Part shown: piece after piece, positions 7,249 through 15,725 of the stretch
Position numbering within the stretch: position 1 is the stretch's first letter
Layout: the number at the start of each line of letters is the position of its first letter
Assembly: GCA_963844655.1 (NCBI GenBank)
Contig: CAWJPA010000006.1
Coordinates: 310,001 to 374,000, forward strand
DNA length: 64,000 nucleotides
DNA from: JASHPR01 sp963844655
GTDB taxonomy: Bacteria; Actinomycetota; Actinomycetes; Streptosporangiales; Streptosporangiaceae
Direction: 5' to 3'
Program-made: the position numbers and the translations under genes
The notes under the pieces: generated by a model
The model's input: only the letters and a program-made list of their open reading frames with translations
Databases searched by the model: none
Told to the model about the DNA's origin: nothing

Positions 7249-9777
7249 GTGACGCTGCCGCAGAAGGGCCCGCGAGTGGGCCCGGCCCCTGAGCCGGCCA
7301 GCCCGGCAGCGATCCACGTCGAAGATCACCTGGAATCGCGGATCCGCATCCCGGCCGACCTGCTGCGCTGCGTCATCGCCCTCATCGAGATCGTCCTGCT
7401 GGCCGGGCTCGGCCTGCTGGCCCGGGCCACCGCGGGCGGGGCCGAGTACGACATCGTGCTGGCCAGCAGGCGCCTGCCTCAGGTGCTGCTCTCGGCCCTC
7501 GGTTTCACCGCTCACGCGGTCCTGCTCCTGCTGCCCGCCGCCCTCGCGGTCCGGCTGCTGGTCCGCCGGCAGCCGCGGCGGCTGGCCGAGGCGGTGCTGG
7601 CCGGGGGCATCACCGTCGGCGTGGTGGTGGCCGCCAACTACGTGCTGAAGCTCCCGGCCGCCGCGGGCATGCACGACGTGCTCACCCCGGCCGCGGACAA
7701 GCACATGCCGCCGCTCGACGGGTACCTGTCCGGCCTCGCCGCCTACGTCACCGTCATCGGCCTGTCCGGCCGGCCCCGGTGGCGGAGCGTGTTCTGGCTG
7801 GCCATCGGGTTCTACGCGGTAGCCAGTCTCGCGGACGCGCAGACCACCGTTTTCTCGCTGCTGATCACCCTGCTGCTGGGGCTCGCGTGCGGAGCCGGGC
7901 TGCGCTACGCGGTCGGCTCGGTGTCCGAGCGCCCGTCCGCCACGGAGATCGCCGAGGCGCTCGGCGCCGTGGGGGAGCCGGTCGTGGGCATGCGCCGGAT
8001 CTGGGACCCCAGCGCGGAAACGCGCAGGTACGCCGCGACCCTGCGGGGCGGCGGCCGCCTTGATGTCACCGTGTTCGACCGTGATCAGCAGGCCGCCGAC
8101 GTGTTCTACCGGCTGTACCGCCGGCTGCGGCTGCGGACCCAGGTCTCGCGCAGCGCGCCGCTCACCGTCGAGCGGGCGATGGAGCGGCGGGCCCTGCTGA
8201 CCTACGCGGCGGAGGACGCGGGCGTGCCTACCCCGAGGCTGCGCGCTCTGATCAGGGTCGGTCCCGAGGCCGCCGTGCTGGCCAACGAGAGCCACGGCGG
8301 GACGACCCTGGCCGAGCTGGGTGAGGTGCCGACCGACGCGCAGCTCGCGTGCGTCTGGGACACCGTGCTCCGGCTGCACAGCCGGCGGGTGACCCACCGT
8401 GCGCTCACCGCCGACCGCATCCTGCTGGTCAGCTCCGGCGATCCCGCCCGTCCCGGTCGCGACGGGCACCCCGGCGATCACAGCGACGGTCACGCCCCCC
8501 CGGCCACTCCGGGCCCGAGCCGCGGCGGCGGACTGCCACCCGGCCTCGGCAGCGTCATGCTGCTCGAGCCGGGCAACGGCGACGTCGCCGCGAGCGACAT
8601 CCAGCTGCGCCTGGACCTGGCCCAGCTGCTAGCCGAGCTGGCGCTCCTGGTCGGGCCGGACCGGGCCGCCCGCAGCGCCCGCGAGAAGGTGAGCGCCGCC
8701 GACCTGGCGGCCGTCGCGACGCTGCTCCAGCCCGTCGTGCTCTACCGGTCGACCAGGACGGCCCTGCGGCGCCACAAGGACGTGCTGCCCGCGCTCCGCA
8801 GGGGACTGCTGGCCATGGCGTCGCCGGGCCGCGAAGCCTCCCCGGTCCAGCTGGAACGCATCCGGCTGCGCACCCTGCTCACGCTGGTCGCCAGCGTCTT
8901 CGCGGCCTACATCCTGGCCGGCGAGCTCACCAAGACCAGCTTCAGCGACCTGTTCCGGCACGCCAACTGGCTCTGGACCGTGGGCGCGCTCGGCCTGTCC
9001 GTGCTGACCTACGTGGGGGCCGCCTGGTCGCTGTCCGGGTTCGTGCTGGAGCGGCTCAGCCTGGTCCGCACGTTCCTGGCCCAGATCGCCGCGTCGTTCG
9101 TCACCCTGGTCACGCCCGCCGCCGTCGGCGGCGTCGCGCTCAACATCCGTTACCTGCGCAAGTCCAAGGTGTCACCCGCCGACTCGGTGGCGAGTGTGGG
9201 TGTGTCGCAGGTCATCGCGTTCGCGCTGCACGTGCTGCTGCTGCTGGTCTTCGCCGCGCTCACCCGCACGATGACCGACACCTCGCTGCGCCCGCCGGAC
9301 TGGGCCTACATCGGGGTCGCCATTCTGGTCAGCGTGATACTGATCGTTCTCGCCGTGCCCCCCTGGCGCAGGCTGCTGCTGTCCCGGCTAGCGCCCACGC
9401 TCGGCCAGGTGATCCCGCGGCTGCTCGACATCGCCCAGCGGCCGGCCAAGCTGGCCGAGGGCATCGGCGGGGCGCTGCTGGTGACCGCCGCCTACATCGG
9501 GTGCCTGGATCTATCCGTCCGTGCGCTGGGCGGCTCGCTCCCGATCATCAGCATCGCCGTGGTCTACCTGACCGGCAGCGCCATCGGCTCGGCCGTGCCC
9601 ACGCCCGGCGGGCTTGGCGCGGTCGAGGCGGCCCTGTCCGCGGGCCTCACGGCCGCGGGGCTGTCCGGGGCCACGGCCATCAGCTCGGTGCTGCTGTTCC
9701 GCGCCATCACGTTCTGGCTTCCTGTACCGATCGGCTGGGCCGCCCTGAACTACCTGCAGCGCCACGACGCGCTGTGA
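7249..9777 (+). CDS. Large flippase-like (LPG synthase TM/YbhN-type) membrane protein with kinase-like domain
   Basis: An 842-residue polytopic protein. The N-terminal 220 residues contain about six membrane segments. Residues about 240-480 form a soluble region that resembles a degenerate protein/aminoglycoside kinase fold (NESHGGTTLAEL, then LHSRRVTHRALTADRILLV where HRD-like chemistry would be). The C-terminal third (from about 550) has eight membrane segments of the lysylphosphatidylglycerol-synthase/YbhN flippase type, including the conserved PTPGGLGAVEAAL motif. No aminoacyl-transferase domain is present, so lipid flipping or lipid-linked transport is more likely than lysyl-lipid synthesis. 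Actual substrate unknown. Confidence 0.8.
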   Translation: MTLPQKGPRVGPAPEPASPAAIHVEDHLESRIRIPADLLRCVIALIEIVLLAGLGLLARATAGGAEYDIVLASRRLPQVLLSALGFTAHAVLLLLPAALAVRLLVRRQPRRLAEAVLAGGITVGVVVAANYVLKLPAAAGMHDVLTPAADKHMPPLDGYLSGLAAYVTVIGLSGRPRWRSVFWLAIGFYAVASLADAQTTVFSLLITLLLGLACGAGLRYAVGSVSERPSATEIAEALGAVGEPVVGMRRIWDPSAETRRYAATLRGGGRLDVTVFDRDQQAADVFYRLYRRLRLRTQVSRSAPLTVERAMERRALLTYAAEDAGVPTPRLRALIRVGPEAAVLANESHGGTTLAELGEVPTDAQLACVWDTVLRLHSRRVTHRALTADRILLVSSGDPARPGRDGHPGDHSDGHAPPATPGPSRGGGLPPGLGSVMLLEPGNGDVAASDIQLRLDLAQLLAELALLVGPDRAARSAREKVSAADLAAVATLLQPVVLYRSTRTALRRHKDVLPALRRGLLAMASPGREASPVQLERIRLRTLLTLVASVFAAYILAGELTKTSFSDLFRHANWLWTVGALGLSVLTYVGAAWSLSGFVLERLSLVRTFLAQIAASFVTLVTPAAVGGVALNIRYLRKSKVSPADSVASVGVSQVIAFALHVLLLLVFAALTRTMTDTSLRPPDWAYIGVAILVSVILIVLAVPPWRRLLLSRLAPTLGQVIPRLLDIAQRPAKLAEGIGGALLVTAAYIGCLDLSVRALGGSLPIISIAVVYLTGSAIGSAVPTPGGLGAVEAALSAGLTAAGLSGATAISSVLLFRAITFWLPVPIGWAALNYLQRHDAL

Positions 9778-9783
9778 CATTCC

Positions 9784-9814
9784 GGGGGGGGGGGCGACCC
9801 CCCAGGACCCCCCC
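9784..9814. terminator. G-run/C-run hairpin between convergent genes
   Basis: A run of 11 G, then CGA, then CCCCCC, AGGA and a further C run, can fold as a very stable stem. It lies in the 113-base gap between two convergent genes (stop at 9777 and stop at 9891), where a bidirectional terminator is expected. On the minus strand it matches a motif at 53310-53336, so it is also one copy of a small dispersed repeat. Confidence 0.55.
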
Positions 9815-9890
9815 GCGCGCCAGCCGCCCGGGCCCACCTCCCCTGCCTCCTTCACGGGCTTCTGGCGCGGCGGAATCGCGCGGTGGCGGG

Positions 9891-10658
9891 TCAGACGAGG
9901 CGGGCTACGGCTAGTGAGGTGGCTAGCAGGACCAGGCCCCAGGACATGGCGCGCAGGGCTCCTTCCAGGGGGGCCAGCATCATCTGCCGGTCGACGGCGG
10001 TCACCTGGCCGTCGGCCAGGGTGACGCTGCCCTGCACCGACACCGACCGGCGCCGCAGCGTCCTGGCCGGCGTGCTGAGCCTGCGCTGCGCCGCGGACAT
10101 GGCCAGCGCGGCTACCGCGGCCAGGATCGCGGCCGGCGCCACGCGCCCGGTCTGCGCCGTGTAGGCGGTCAGCACCGGGAACGCGCCCCACGCGGCCGCG
10201 AAGCCAAGGTCGGTGTGAATGATCCCGCCGAACAGTTCAGCGTTGTAGGCCAGGACCAGGATCGGGCCCACGATCATGAACGGCACCAGGGCCCAGCCCA
10301 CCCGGGCCACCCCCACGACCCCCAGCGCCACCGCCCCCCCAAGGCCGACGATCGTGACCGCGATCAGGACCGGTGCGGAGATGCGGGTCTGCAGCGGACG
10401 GCCGTTCAGCTCGTCGAGCGCATGCGCGGACAGGCCCACCGCGAGGAAGAAGGCGATCAGCGTGGCCAGCAGTGGTTCCAGGGTGACTTGCGGGGCCAGG
10501 GCCGCGCCGATGACCACATACGAGAGGTGCCAGGCCGTGTACGGGGGATGCAGCAGCGTCCACCAGTCCCGCCATCCGCCCGGGTTCGCGGCGTAGTACG
10601 CAGGCCTGTGCCCCGGCCCGGGCCCGTCCTGATGCCTGGCGGCGAGCCCGTCAGCCAC
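9891..10658 (-). CDS. Polytopic membrane protein, weakly UbiA-like
   Basis: A 255-residue protein with about seven hydrophobic segments. HALDELNGRPLQTRIS (about residues 80-95) stands where UbiA prenyltransferases have their first Asp-rich loop, and AYNAELFGGIIHTDLGF resembles the second, but both Asp-rich motifs are degenerate. It is translated from an ATG that overlaps the end of the upstream UbiE-like methyltransferase by 8 bases, so the two are a co-translated pair. A role in prenyl-lipid or quinone-type chemistry is suggested by this pairing only; it could also be an unrelated membrane protein. Confidence 0.6.
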   Translation of the reverse strand: MADGLAARHQDGPGPGHRPAYYAANPGGWRDWWTLLHPPYTAWHLSYVVIGAALAPQVTLEPLLATLIAFFLAVGLSAHALDELNGRPLQTRISAPVLIAVTIVGLGGAVALGVVGVARVGWALVPFMIVGPILVLAYNAELFGGIIHTDLGFAAAWGAFPVLTAYTAQTGRVAPAAILAAVAALAMSAAQRRLSTPARTLRRRSVSVQGSVTLADGQVTAVDRQMMLAPLEGALRAMSWGLVLLATSLAVARLV

Positions 10659-11415
10659 CTGCGCGCGTTCCCCACATCACGAGCCCCCCGCCCAGGCTCA
10701 TCACCCGCACGCCGACGTCCACGAAACCCGCCTCCTGCCAGGCGCCTACGGTCCAGGACACTGGGTAGCGGCGGTAATGCCCGGAGATGTTCGGGCCCAG
10801 GAAGCGGCCGACCTCGAACCACTCCCGGCCGCCGGTGAGAAGGCCCCCGGCGGGCAGCACCAGCCGGGTATACAGCCACCACCAGGCCCGCCAGAAACGC
10901 GAGGGCGGGACCAGGAACTCCAGGCTCGCCACCCGCCCGCCCGGCTTGACCACCCGCGCGAGCTCACGCAGCGTGGCCTGCGGATCGACCACGTACCTGA
11001 GCAGGTAGGTAAAGGTCAGGGCGTCAAAGGCCGCGTCAGGGAACGGCAGCTGCTCGGCCCGGCCCGCCACCAGCCGGATCCGGTCGCTTCCGCCCGCCGC
11101 GGCCACGTTGTGCTGGCCCTGCCGCAGCATCTGCTCGGTCAGGTCCACGCCGACCACCCGGGCCCGGGTCCGGTCCGCGAGCTGGAGCGCGACCCCGGCC
11201 GTCCCCGACGCGACATCGAGCACCACCTGACCGGCGGACGGGACAATGTGGTCGACCATGGCCCGCCGCCAGCGGCCGTTCTGGCCGAACGAGAGGACCT
11301 CAGCCAGCCGGTCATACCGCACCGGGAGCGGGGCGAACAACTGCTGCGCGAAGCGATTGCGCTCCACGGCGGCGGGAAGCGGCACGGCGTCTCCTCGGGG
11401 CTCGCGGAATTTCAC
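10651..11415 (-). CDS. UbiE/COQ5-like class I SAM methyltransferase
   Basis: A 254-residue methyltransferase. The glycine-rich SAM site is VLDVASGTAGVALQL (around residues 64-78), followed by VVGVDLTEQML (acidic loop), AGRAEQLPFPDAAFDALT (motif II) and LARVVKPGGRVASLEF (motif III). NRFAQQLFAPLPVRYDRLAEVLSFGQ is like the UbiE N-terminus. The family methylates quinone precursors, but many actinobacterial paralogs act on other substrates. It is first in a two-gene minus-strand operon with the UbiA-like membrane protein. Confidence 0.82.
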   Translation of the reverse strand: MKFREPRGDAVPLPAAVERNRFAQQLFAPLPVRYDRLAEVLSFGQNGRWRRAMVDHIVPSAGQVVLDVASGTAGVALQLADRTRARVVGVDLTEQMLRQGQHNVAAAGGSDRIRLVAGRAEQLPFPDAAFDALTFTYLLRYVVDPQATLRELARVVKPGGRVASLEFLVPPSRFWRAWWWLYTRLVLPAGGLLTGGREWFEVGRFLGPNISGHYRRYPVSWTVGAWQEAGFVDVGVRVMSLGGGLVMWGTRAGG

Positions 11416-11908
11416 CGTACGCCCCTGCTGCCGCTATTGCGCAAGCCAAGATTGCTATGGTTTTGCGGCCGATCGGGCGCGAGCCGGTCCGGCGGGCGCC
11501 TGGCCCGGGGCAATCCGCGTGGTGGAACGGGGGCCGCAGGGACCTAACAGGTAGCTGTGGCGCCAGGGGTTCTGGTCACGGCAATGGCAGATGTGAATTC
11601 GCCGCCGGCCGGCTGGCATAATGGTTGTCTCGTACCAGCTGGCCCAAATCCTGAATGGCAGATTAAGTTCTCGTTGCTGGTCAGTGGCAATTTTCGAAAC
11701 GGCCACGGCCTAGCTGTAAAGTTCTCGGTTTCAGTCAGGCAGCGGGCCATTACTTACATGCCAAGTCTTTACCGTGCAATGGTTTAACCATTACTCTCGG
11801 CCAATGTACGTTCCTTCCGACGCCCTCCAGGTATGGCGAAATGTCGGCTACATGACGGTTTGCCGGTATGTCGCGTCATGCCTCCATACGCAGGTCGAAG
11901 GAGCCCGC
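11416..11908. other. Gene-poor, less GC-rich intergenic region upstream of the G1 peptidase
   Basis: About 490 bases without a convincing gene. Short frames inside it have no codon bias and no ribosome site and are rejected. The segment 11590-11870 is clearly poorer in G+C than its neighbours and contains one palindrome (11778-11792). It is most likely the regulatory region of the peptidase gene at 11909, with the methyltransferase promoter at the left edge. Confidence 0.5.
11778..11792. promoter_or_regulatory. Palindrome, possible operator for the G1 peptidase
   Basis: AATGGTT-T-AACCATT: two perfect 7-base arms around a single central base, 116 bases ahead of the peptidase start, in an AT-richer region. 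Such a symmetric site suggests binding of a dimeric regulator. No matching copy was seen upstream of the second peptidase. Confidence 0.4.
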
Positions 11909-12739
11909 ATGGTACGTCGCTGGTGCATTCCCCTCACCACGATGGCCCTGGTCATCGGAACATGGCTGGCGGCAGCCGGTGCCTCGGCGGCACCCCGCGC
12001 CACGCATCCCGCGCTGTCCCATCCCGCTGCCGCGCAAGGGTTCGTCCCGGGCGGCCGCATGGTCAGACCCGCGGCCGGGCAGCGCGCCCGGCCCGGCGTC
12101 TCGAACGCCGAGGTCCAGAGCACGAACTGGTCCGGCTACGCGGCCACGGGCGCGAACGGCGCCTTCACCAGCGTGTCGTCGAGCTGGACCGAGCCCACGG
12201 CATCCTGCTCGTCCAACCGCAGGCGCACCGACCAGTACGCGGCGTTCTGGGTCGGGCTGGACGGCTACAGCAGCGGCTCAGTGGAGCAGACAGGAACGGA
12301 CTCCGACTGCGTCGGCACCACGCCGGACTACTACGGCTGGTACGAGATGTACCCCGCCGCCCCGGTGTACTTCAGCAACACCGTCCGGGCCGGTGACCAC
12401 ATCAGCGCGTCGGTGACGTTCAGCGGCAGCGAGACCTACACCCTGGTGCTCAAGGACACCACCCGGGGCTGGACCCAGACCATCACCAAGAACGAGGCCG
12501 GCCTGGACCGGTCGTCGGCCGAAGTGATCACCGAGGCCCCGTCGTCGGAGACCGGCGTGCTGCCGCTCGCCGACTTCGGCACGGTCGGCTACACCGGTGC
12601 CACCGCGAACGGCACCTCGCTGGCCAGCCACAGCCCGACCGAGATCGTCATGGTGGACAGCGGCGGCAACGCCGAGGACTCCACCAGCGCGATCAGCAGT
12701 GCCGGAGCGTTCAGCAACACCTGGCTCAGGAGCACCTAG
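11909..12739 (+). CDS. Secreted G1-family glutamic endopeptidase (eqolisin-like), copy 1
   Basis: A 276-residue precursor. ATG 11909 follows AAGGAG at good spacing and opens a signal peptide (residues 1-28, cut near ASAAP). The mature part has the eqolisin pattern NWSGYAA (about 73-79), FWVGLDGYSSGSVEQTGTD with the catalytic Gln near 117, YYGWYEMYP, and RSSAEVITEAPS with the catalytic Glu near 195. Members of peptidase family G1 are acid proteases with a Gln/Glu dyad, first known from fungi. Exported, probably for protein digestion at low pH. A second copy follows at 12901; a hairpin terminator lies between them. Confidence 0.88.
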   Translation: MVRRWCIPLTTMALVIGTWLAAAGASAAPRATHPALSHPAAAQGFVPGGRMVRPAAGQRARPGVSNAEVQSTNWSGYAATGANGAFTSVSSSWTEPTASCSSNRRRTDQYAAFWVGLDGYSSGSVEQTGTDSDCVGTTPDYYGWYEMYPAAPVYFSNTVRAGDHISASVTFSGSETYTLVLKDTTRGWTQTITKNEAGLDRSSAEVITEAPSSETGVLPLADFGTVGYTGATANGTSLASHSPTEIVMVDSGGNAEDSTSAISSAGAFSNTWLRST

Positions 12740-12767
12740 CTCCTAGCTGCCGTTCCGGCGAGCCCAC

Positions 12768-12802
12768 GCACTGCCCCGGTCGCTCCGGCGCCGGGGCAGT
12801 GC
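12768..12802 (+). terminator. Rho-independent-like hairpin after G1 peptidase copy 1
   Basis: GCACTGCCCCGG and CCGGGGCAGTGC form a perfect 12-base-pair stem around an 11-base loop, 29 bases after the peptidase stop. There is no long T run, as is usual in high-GC bacteria. It separates the two tandem peptidase genes into two transcripts. Confidence 0.75.
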
Positions 12803-12900
12803 CGTGTGCGCAATCGGGACCTGGGCCACCCGGTCATGTGATCTAATACTGGCTCCCTGCCTCCCGATACGGCCCTGCGCCGACGACCGTAAGGAGCGCG

Positions 12901-13704
12901 ATGGCCCGCCGGTGGTGCCTGCCTGTCATGATCCTCGCCGCGCTGACCGGGCCGATGCTCGTGGTCGCTCCCGCGTCCGCGTTATCAGCGCGCGGCGCGG
13001 GCGCGGCTCACCCGGTCCGCCCGGGAACCCCGATGCGGCCTGCCGTGCTCGCCGTGCCGGACGGTGACCGCCGGTCCCGGCGCACCGTCAGCAACAACTG
13101 GTCCGGCTATGCGGCGGTCGGCCGGCCAGGCGCGTTCCGCCGCGTCTCGGCCACCTGGACCGAGCCCACCGCTCGCTGCGGGCCGGCCGGGTCCGTCCGG
13201 TACGCGTCCTTCTGGGTCGGGCTGGACGGCTACAGCAGCCCTTCTGTCGAGCAGACCGGGACCGATGCTGACTGCCACGGCCGGGCCGCCCGCTACTACG
13301 GCTGGTACGAGATGTACCCGGCCCTGCCGGTCAGGTTCCGCACCAAGGTCAGGCCGGGTGACAGGCTGAGCGCCTCGGTGACGTTCAGCGGGACCAGGAC
13401 CTACACGCTGGTGCTCAAGGACAGGACGCGGGGCTGGCAGCACACCATCACCGCCAGGCGTGCGGGCCTGGACCGGTCGTCGGCCGAAGTGATCACCGAG
13501 GCGCCGTCCTCGCAGAACGGCGTGGTGCCGCTGGCCGATTTCGGCACGGTGCGGTTCACCGCCGCCCGGGCGAACGGGACCTCGCTGCGCAGGCATTCCC
13601 CCGTCAAGATCATCATGGCCGACCGCAAGGGCCGCCGCAAAGACGCCTCAAGCGCGCTCGGCCGGGCCGGCGCGTTCCACGACACCTGGCTGCGGAGCAG
13701 CTGA
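12901..13704 (+). CDS. Secreted G1-family glutamic endopeptidase (eqolisin-like), copy 2
   Basis: A 267-residue paralog of the preceding gene with the same motifs: NNWSGYAA, FWVGLDGYSSPSVEQTGTD (catalytic Gln near 118), YYGWYEMYPALPV, and RSSAEVITEAPSS (catalytic Glu near 196). The signal peptide ends near residue 28 (APASALSARG). Compared with copy 1 it is markedly more Arg/Lys-rich (KGRRKDASS near the C-terminus versus acidic and Ser-rich in copy 1), so the mature enzymes should have different charge. Ribosome site AAGGAG precedes the ATG. It ends 6 bases before the convergent ArsR gene. Confidence 0.88.
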   Translation: MARRWCLPVMILAALTGPMLVVAPASALSARGAGAAHPVRPGTPMRPAVLAVPDGDRRSRRTVSNNWSGYAAVGRPGAFRRVSATWTEPTARCGPAGSVRYASFWVGLDGYSSPSVEQTGTDADCHGRAARYYGWYEMYPALPVRFRTKVRPGDRLSASVTFSGTRTYTLVLKDRTRGWQHTITARRAGLDRSSAEVITEAPSSQNGVVPLADFGTVRFTAARANGTSLRRHSPVKIIMADRKGRRKDASSALGRAGAFHDTWLRSS

Positions 13705-13710
13705 CCGCGG

Positions 13711-14337
13711 CTAAGCGGGCCCGGGCGGGCTGAAGAACGCGACCAGCACGTCGACCGGCACGCTGTCCTCGGCGTCGTCGTCGGGCTGATCAAGCTCGTC
13801 GATGATCTCCTGCAGCCGGTCGCGGATCGCGGCGGCCTTGGCCTGGCTGACGCGGGCGGTCGCCAGGGTCATAACCGGCCTGCGAAATGACGGCCCGGGC
13901 TGATCCTCGCCTGGCGCTGCGGCGCGGGCGGCAAAGAACCGTTCGCGGTACTGATCGAGCAGAACGGTCACCAGCGCCGCGCTGTCGTCCGCCGCGGCCT
14001 CATCGCGCATCAACCCCGGGCCCAGCCTGAGGTCGGTCTGGCAGGCCTGGTACCTCTGCTCGAGGATCCCGGACACCAGGCGGCTGGCCGCCACGCGGAT
14101 CAGCCCCGCCGATTCCAGCTGCTTGACGTGGCGGTAGAGCTTGGTCTGCGGTTCACCGAGCTCGGCGGCCAGCTCCTTCACCGACATGATCCGCGGGCCG
14201 GCACCCATCAGGGCGGTCAGGATGGCCAGCCGGAGCGGGTCGGCGAGCGCCTTGAGCGTCGCGACATCCGTGACGGCCCGTACCGTGCCCGGGTCCGCGG
14301 ACCCGCTGACTTCGCTCACCCCGCCATCTTGCCTCAT
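13711..14337 (-). CDS. ArsR-type winged-helix transcriptional regulator
   Basis: A 208-residue protein. Residues about 25-95 form an ArsR/HTH_20 winged helix: LKALADPLRLAILTALM, SVKELAAELGEPQTKLYRHVKQLESAGLI. The C-terminal half is a helical region of unknown ligand. No clear metal-binding Cys pair is present, so metal sensing is unlikely. It is divergent from an MFS exporter gene, with a 20-base palindrome between the two starts; it probably represses both itself and the exporter until a ligand binds. Confidence 0.82.
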   Translation of the reverse strand: MRQDGGVSEVSGSADPGTVRAVTDVATLKALADPLRLAILTALMGAGPRIMSVKELAAELGEPQTKLYRHVKQLESAGLIRVAASRLVSGILEQRYQACQTDLRLGPGLMRDEAAADDSAALVTVLLDQYRERFFAARAAAPGEDQPGPSFRRPVMTLATARVSQAKAAAIRDRLQEIIDELDQPDDDAEDSVPVDVLVAFFSPPGPA

Positions 14338-14355
14338 GTTTCATGTCTGTGCCAA

Positions 14356-14375
14356 CATTCACGTATACATGAATG
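14356..14375. promoter_or_regulatory. Palindromic operator between arsR-type gene and MFS gene
   Basis: CATTCACGTATACATGAATG is a 20-base near-perfect palindrome (CATTCA-x-GTATAC-x-TGAATG; only one symmetric pair fails). It lies 18 bases ahead of the regulator start and 47 bases ahead of the exporter start, where a repressor would block both promoters. ArsR-family dimers bind sites of this size and symmetry. Confidence 0.75.
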
Positions 14376-14422
14376 ATGCGACTGCCGTAAATGGATAGTC
14401 ATGAGCAGAGGGTGAGGTTGGC

Positions 14423-15676
14423 ATGAGTGACGCGGCCGTGAGTGAGGCAGCCTTCCCGGCGGTGGCGGGGCCTCGGCCGCTGCACCGCAACCTGCCGTTC
14501 CAGGCCCTCTGGGCCGGGTCAGCGGCCTCGGGGCTGGCCGTGGCGGTGGCTGATGTCGCGTATCCGCTGTTGATCCTCGCGGTGACGGGGTCACCGGCCC
14601 GGGCCGGCCTGTTCGCCGCGGTTCAGGCGGCCGGGCTGCTGGCCGGGGCCCTGCCCGCCGGCCAGCTGGCCGACCGCCTGGGCCAGCGCAGGATCGTGGC
14701 CCTCTCCGAGGCCTCCCGGGCTCTGGTCATGGCCGCGGTGGCCACGGCCGTGGCCATGAGCTGGCTCTCGCTTCCGCTGCTGCTCGTGTGCGCGGCGCTG
14801 CTCGGCCTAGCGCAGCCGGTGACCGGCGCCGCGCGCCTGCTGCTGGTCCGCGCCGTGGTGCCGGCGGAGCAGCTGACCCGCGCGCTGACGCAGGACGAGG
14901 TGCGGGTCAACGGCGCCGCCCTGCTCGGCCCGCTGATCGCCGGGGCGCTCTTTGCGGTGCGGGCTCTCGGGCACGCGGCACCGTTCCTGTTCACGTCCGG
15001 GCTGTTCGCCATGTCCGTGGTATCCGTCCTGCTGATCAGGGTCGGGCCACGGCCGTCCGCGGACCGGCCCGCCCGCGCCCGGGCGGGCATGCTCGCCGGC
15101 GTCAGGTTCCTGCTCGGCGACCCGGTGCTTCGCGCTGTGATGGTCCTCATCATGATGGTCAACACCGCGGGCGTGGGTCTCGAGCTGATCGCGGTCGTCA
15201 TCCTGAGGGACCAGGCGGTGTCGGCGCCGGCGATCGGCGCCGCGCTGGCCGCCGGGGCCGTGGGCGGGCTGGCTGGCGCCCCGCTGGTCCGCCCCCTGCA
15301 CCGGATCCGGCCCGGCGTCCTGCTGCTGGCCGTGTGCCTGATGCAGGTGCCCGTGTTCATGCTGATGGCCGTCGCCCCCGGGCCCTGGTGGACGGCGGGC
15401 CTGCTGTTCGCCTCCATGCTCGGGGTGCCCGCGATCCGGGTCCTGCTCGACGTCCTGATCCTCCGGCAGGCCCCGGAGGGGGAGCGGGGCCGGACGGTGG
15501 CCGCCGTGATGACGCTGATGGGCGCCGGGGTACCGGCGGGCTACGCGGCAGCGGGATTCCTGCTGCAATCCCTGCCCGCCCGGGCCGCCATGCTGGTCAT
15601 GGCCGGGCTGCTGGCGCTCAGCGTGCTGTACGGTGCGACACGGCGGGAGTTGCGGCTGGCCCGCTGGCCGCAATAG
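14423..15676 (+). CDS. MFS transporter, drug-exporter type
   Basis: A 417-residue protein with 12 predicted membrane segments. The loop after helix 2, GQLADRLGQRRIVALSEASRAL, matches the conserved MFS motif A (G-x-x-x-D-R-x-G-x-R-R). Typical of MFS permeases of the enterobactin-exporter/MDR type of actinobacteria. The divergent ArsR-type gene and shared operator suggest substrate-induced export. Ribosome site GAGGTTGG lies before ATG 14423. Substrate cannot be named from sequence. Confidence 0.85.
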   Translation: MSDAAVSEAAFPAVAGPRPLHRNLPFQALWAGSAASGLAVAVADVAYPLLILAVTGSPARAGLFAAVQAAGLLAGALPAGQLADRLGQRRIVALSEASRALVMAAVATAVAMSWLSLPLLLVCAALLGLAQPVTGAARLLLVRAVVPAEQLTRALTQDEVRVNGAALLGPLIAGALFAVRALGHAAPFLFTSGLFAMSVVSVLLIRVGPRPSADRPARARAGMLAGVRFLLGDPVLRAVMVLIMMVNTAGVGLELIAVVILRDQAVSAPAIGAALAAGAVGGLAGAPLVRPLHRIRPGVLLLAVCLMQVPVFMLMAVAPGPWWTAGLLFASMLGVPAIRVLLDVLILRQAPEGERGRTVAAVMTLMGAGVPAGYAAAGFLLQSLPARAAMLVMAGLLALSVLYGATRRELRLARWPQ

Positions 15677-15725
15677 CGACGAAACCAGGGCGATCAGCAG
15701 GGCCCGAAACGGTTAGGCTCTCGTA

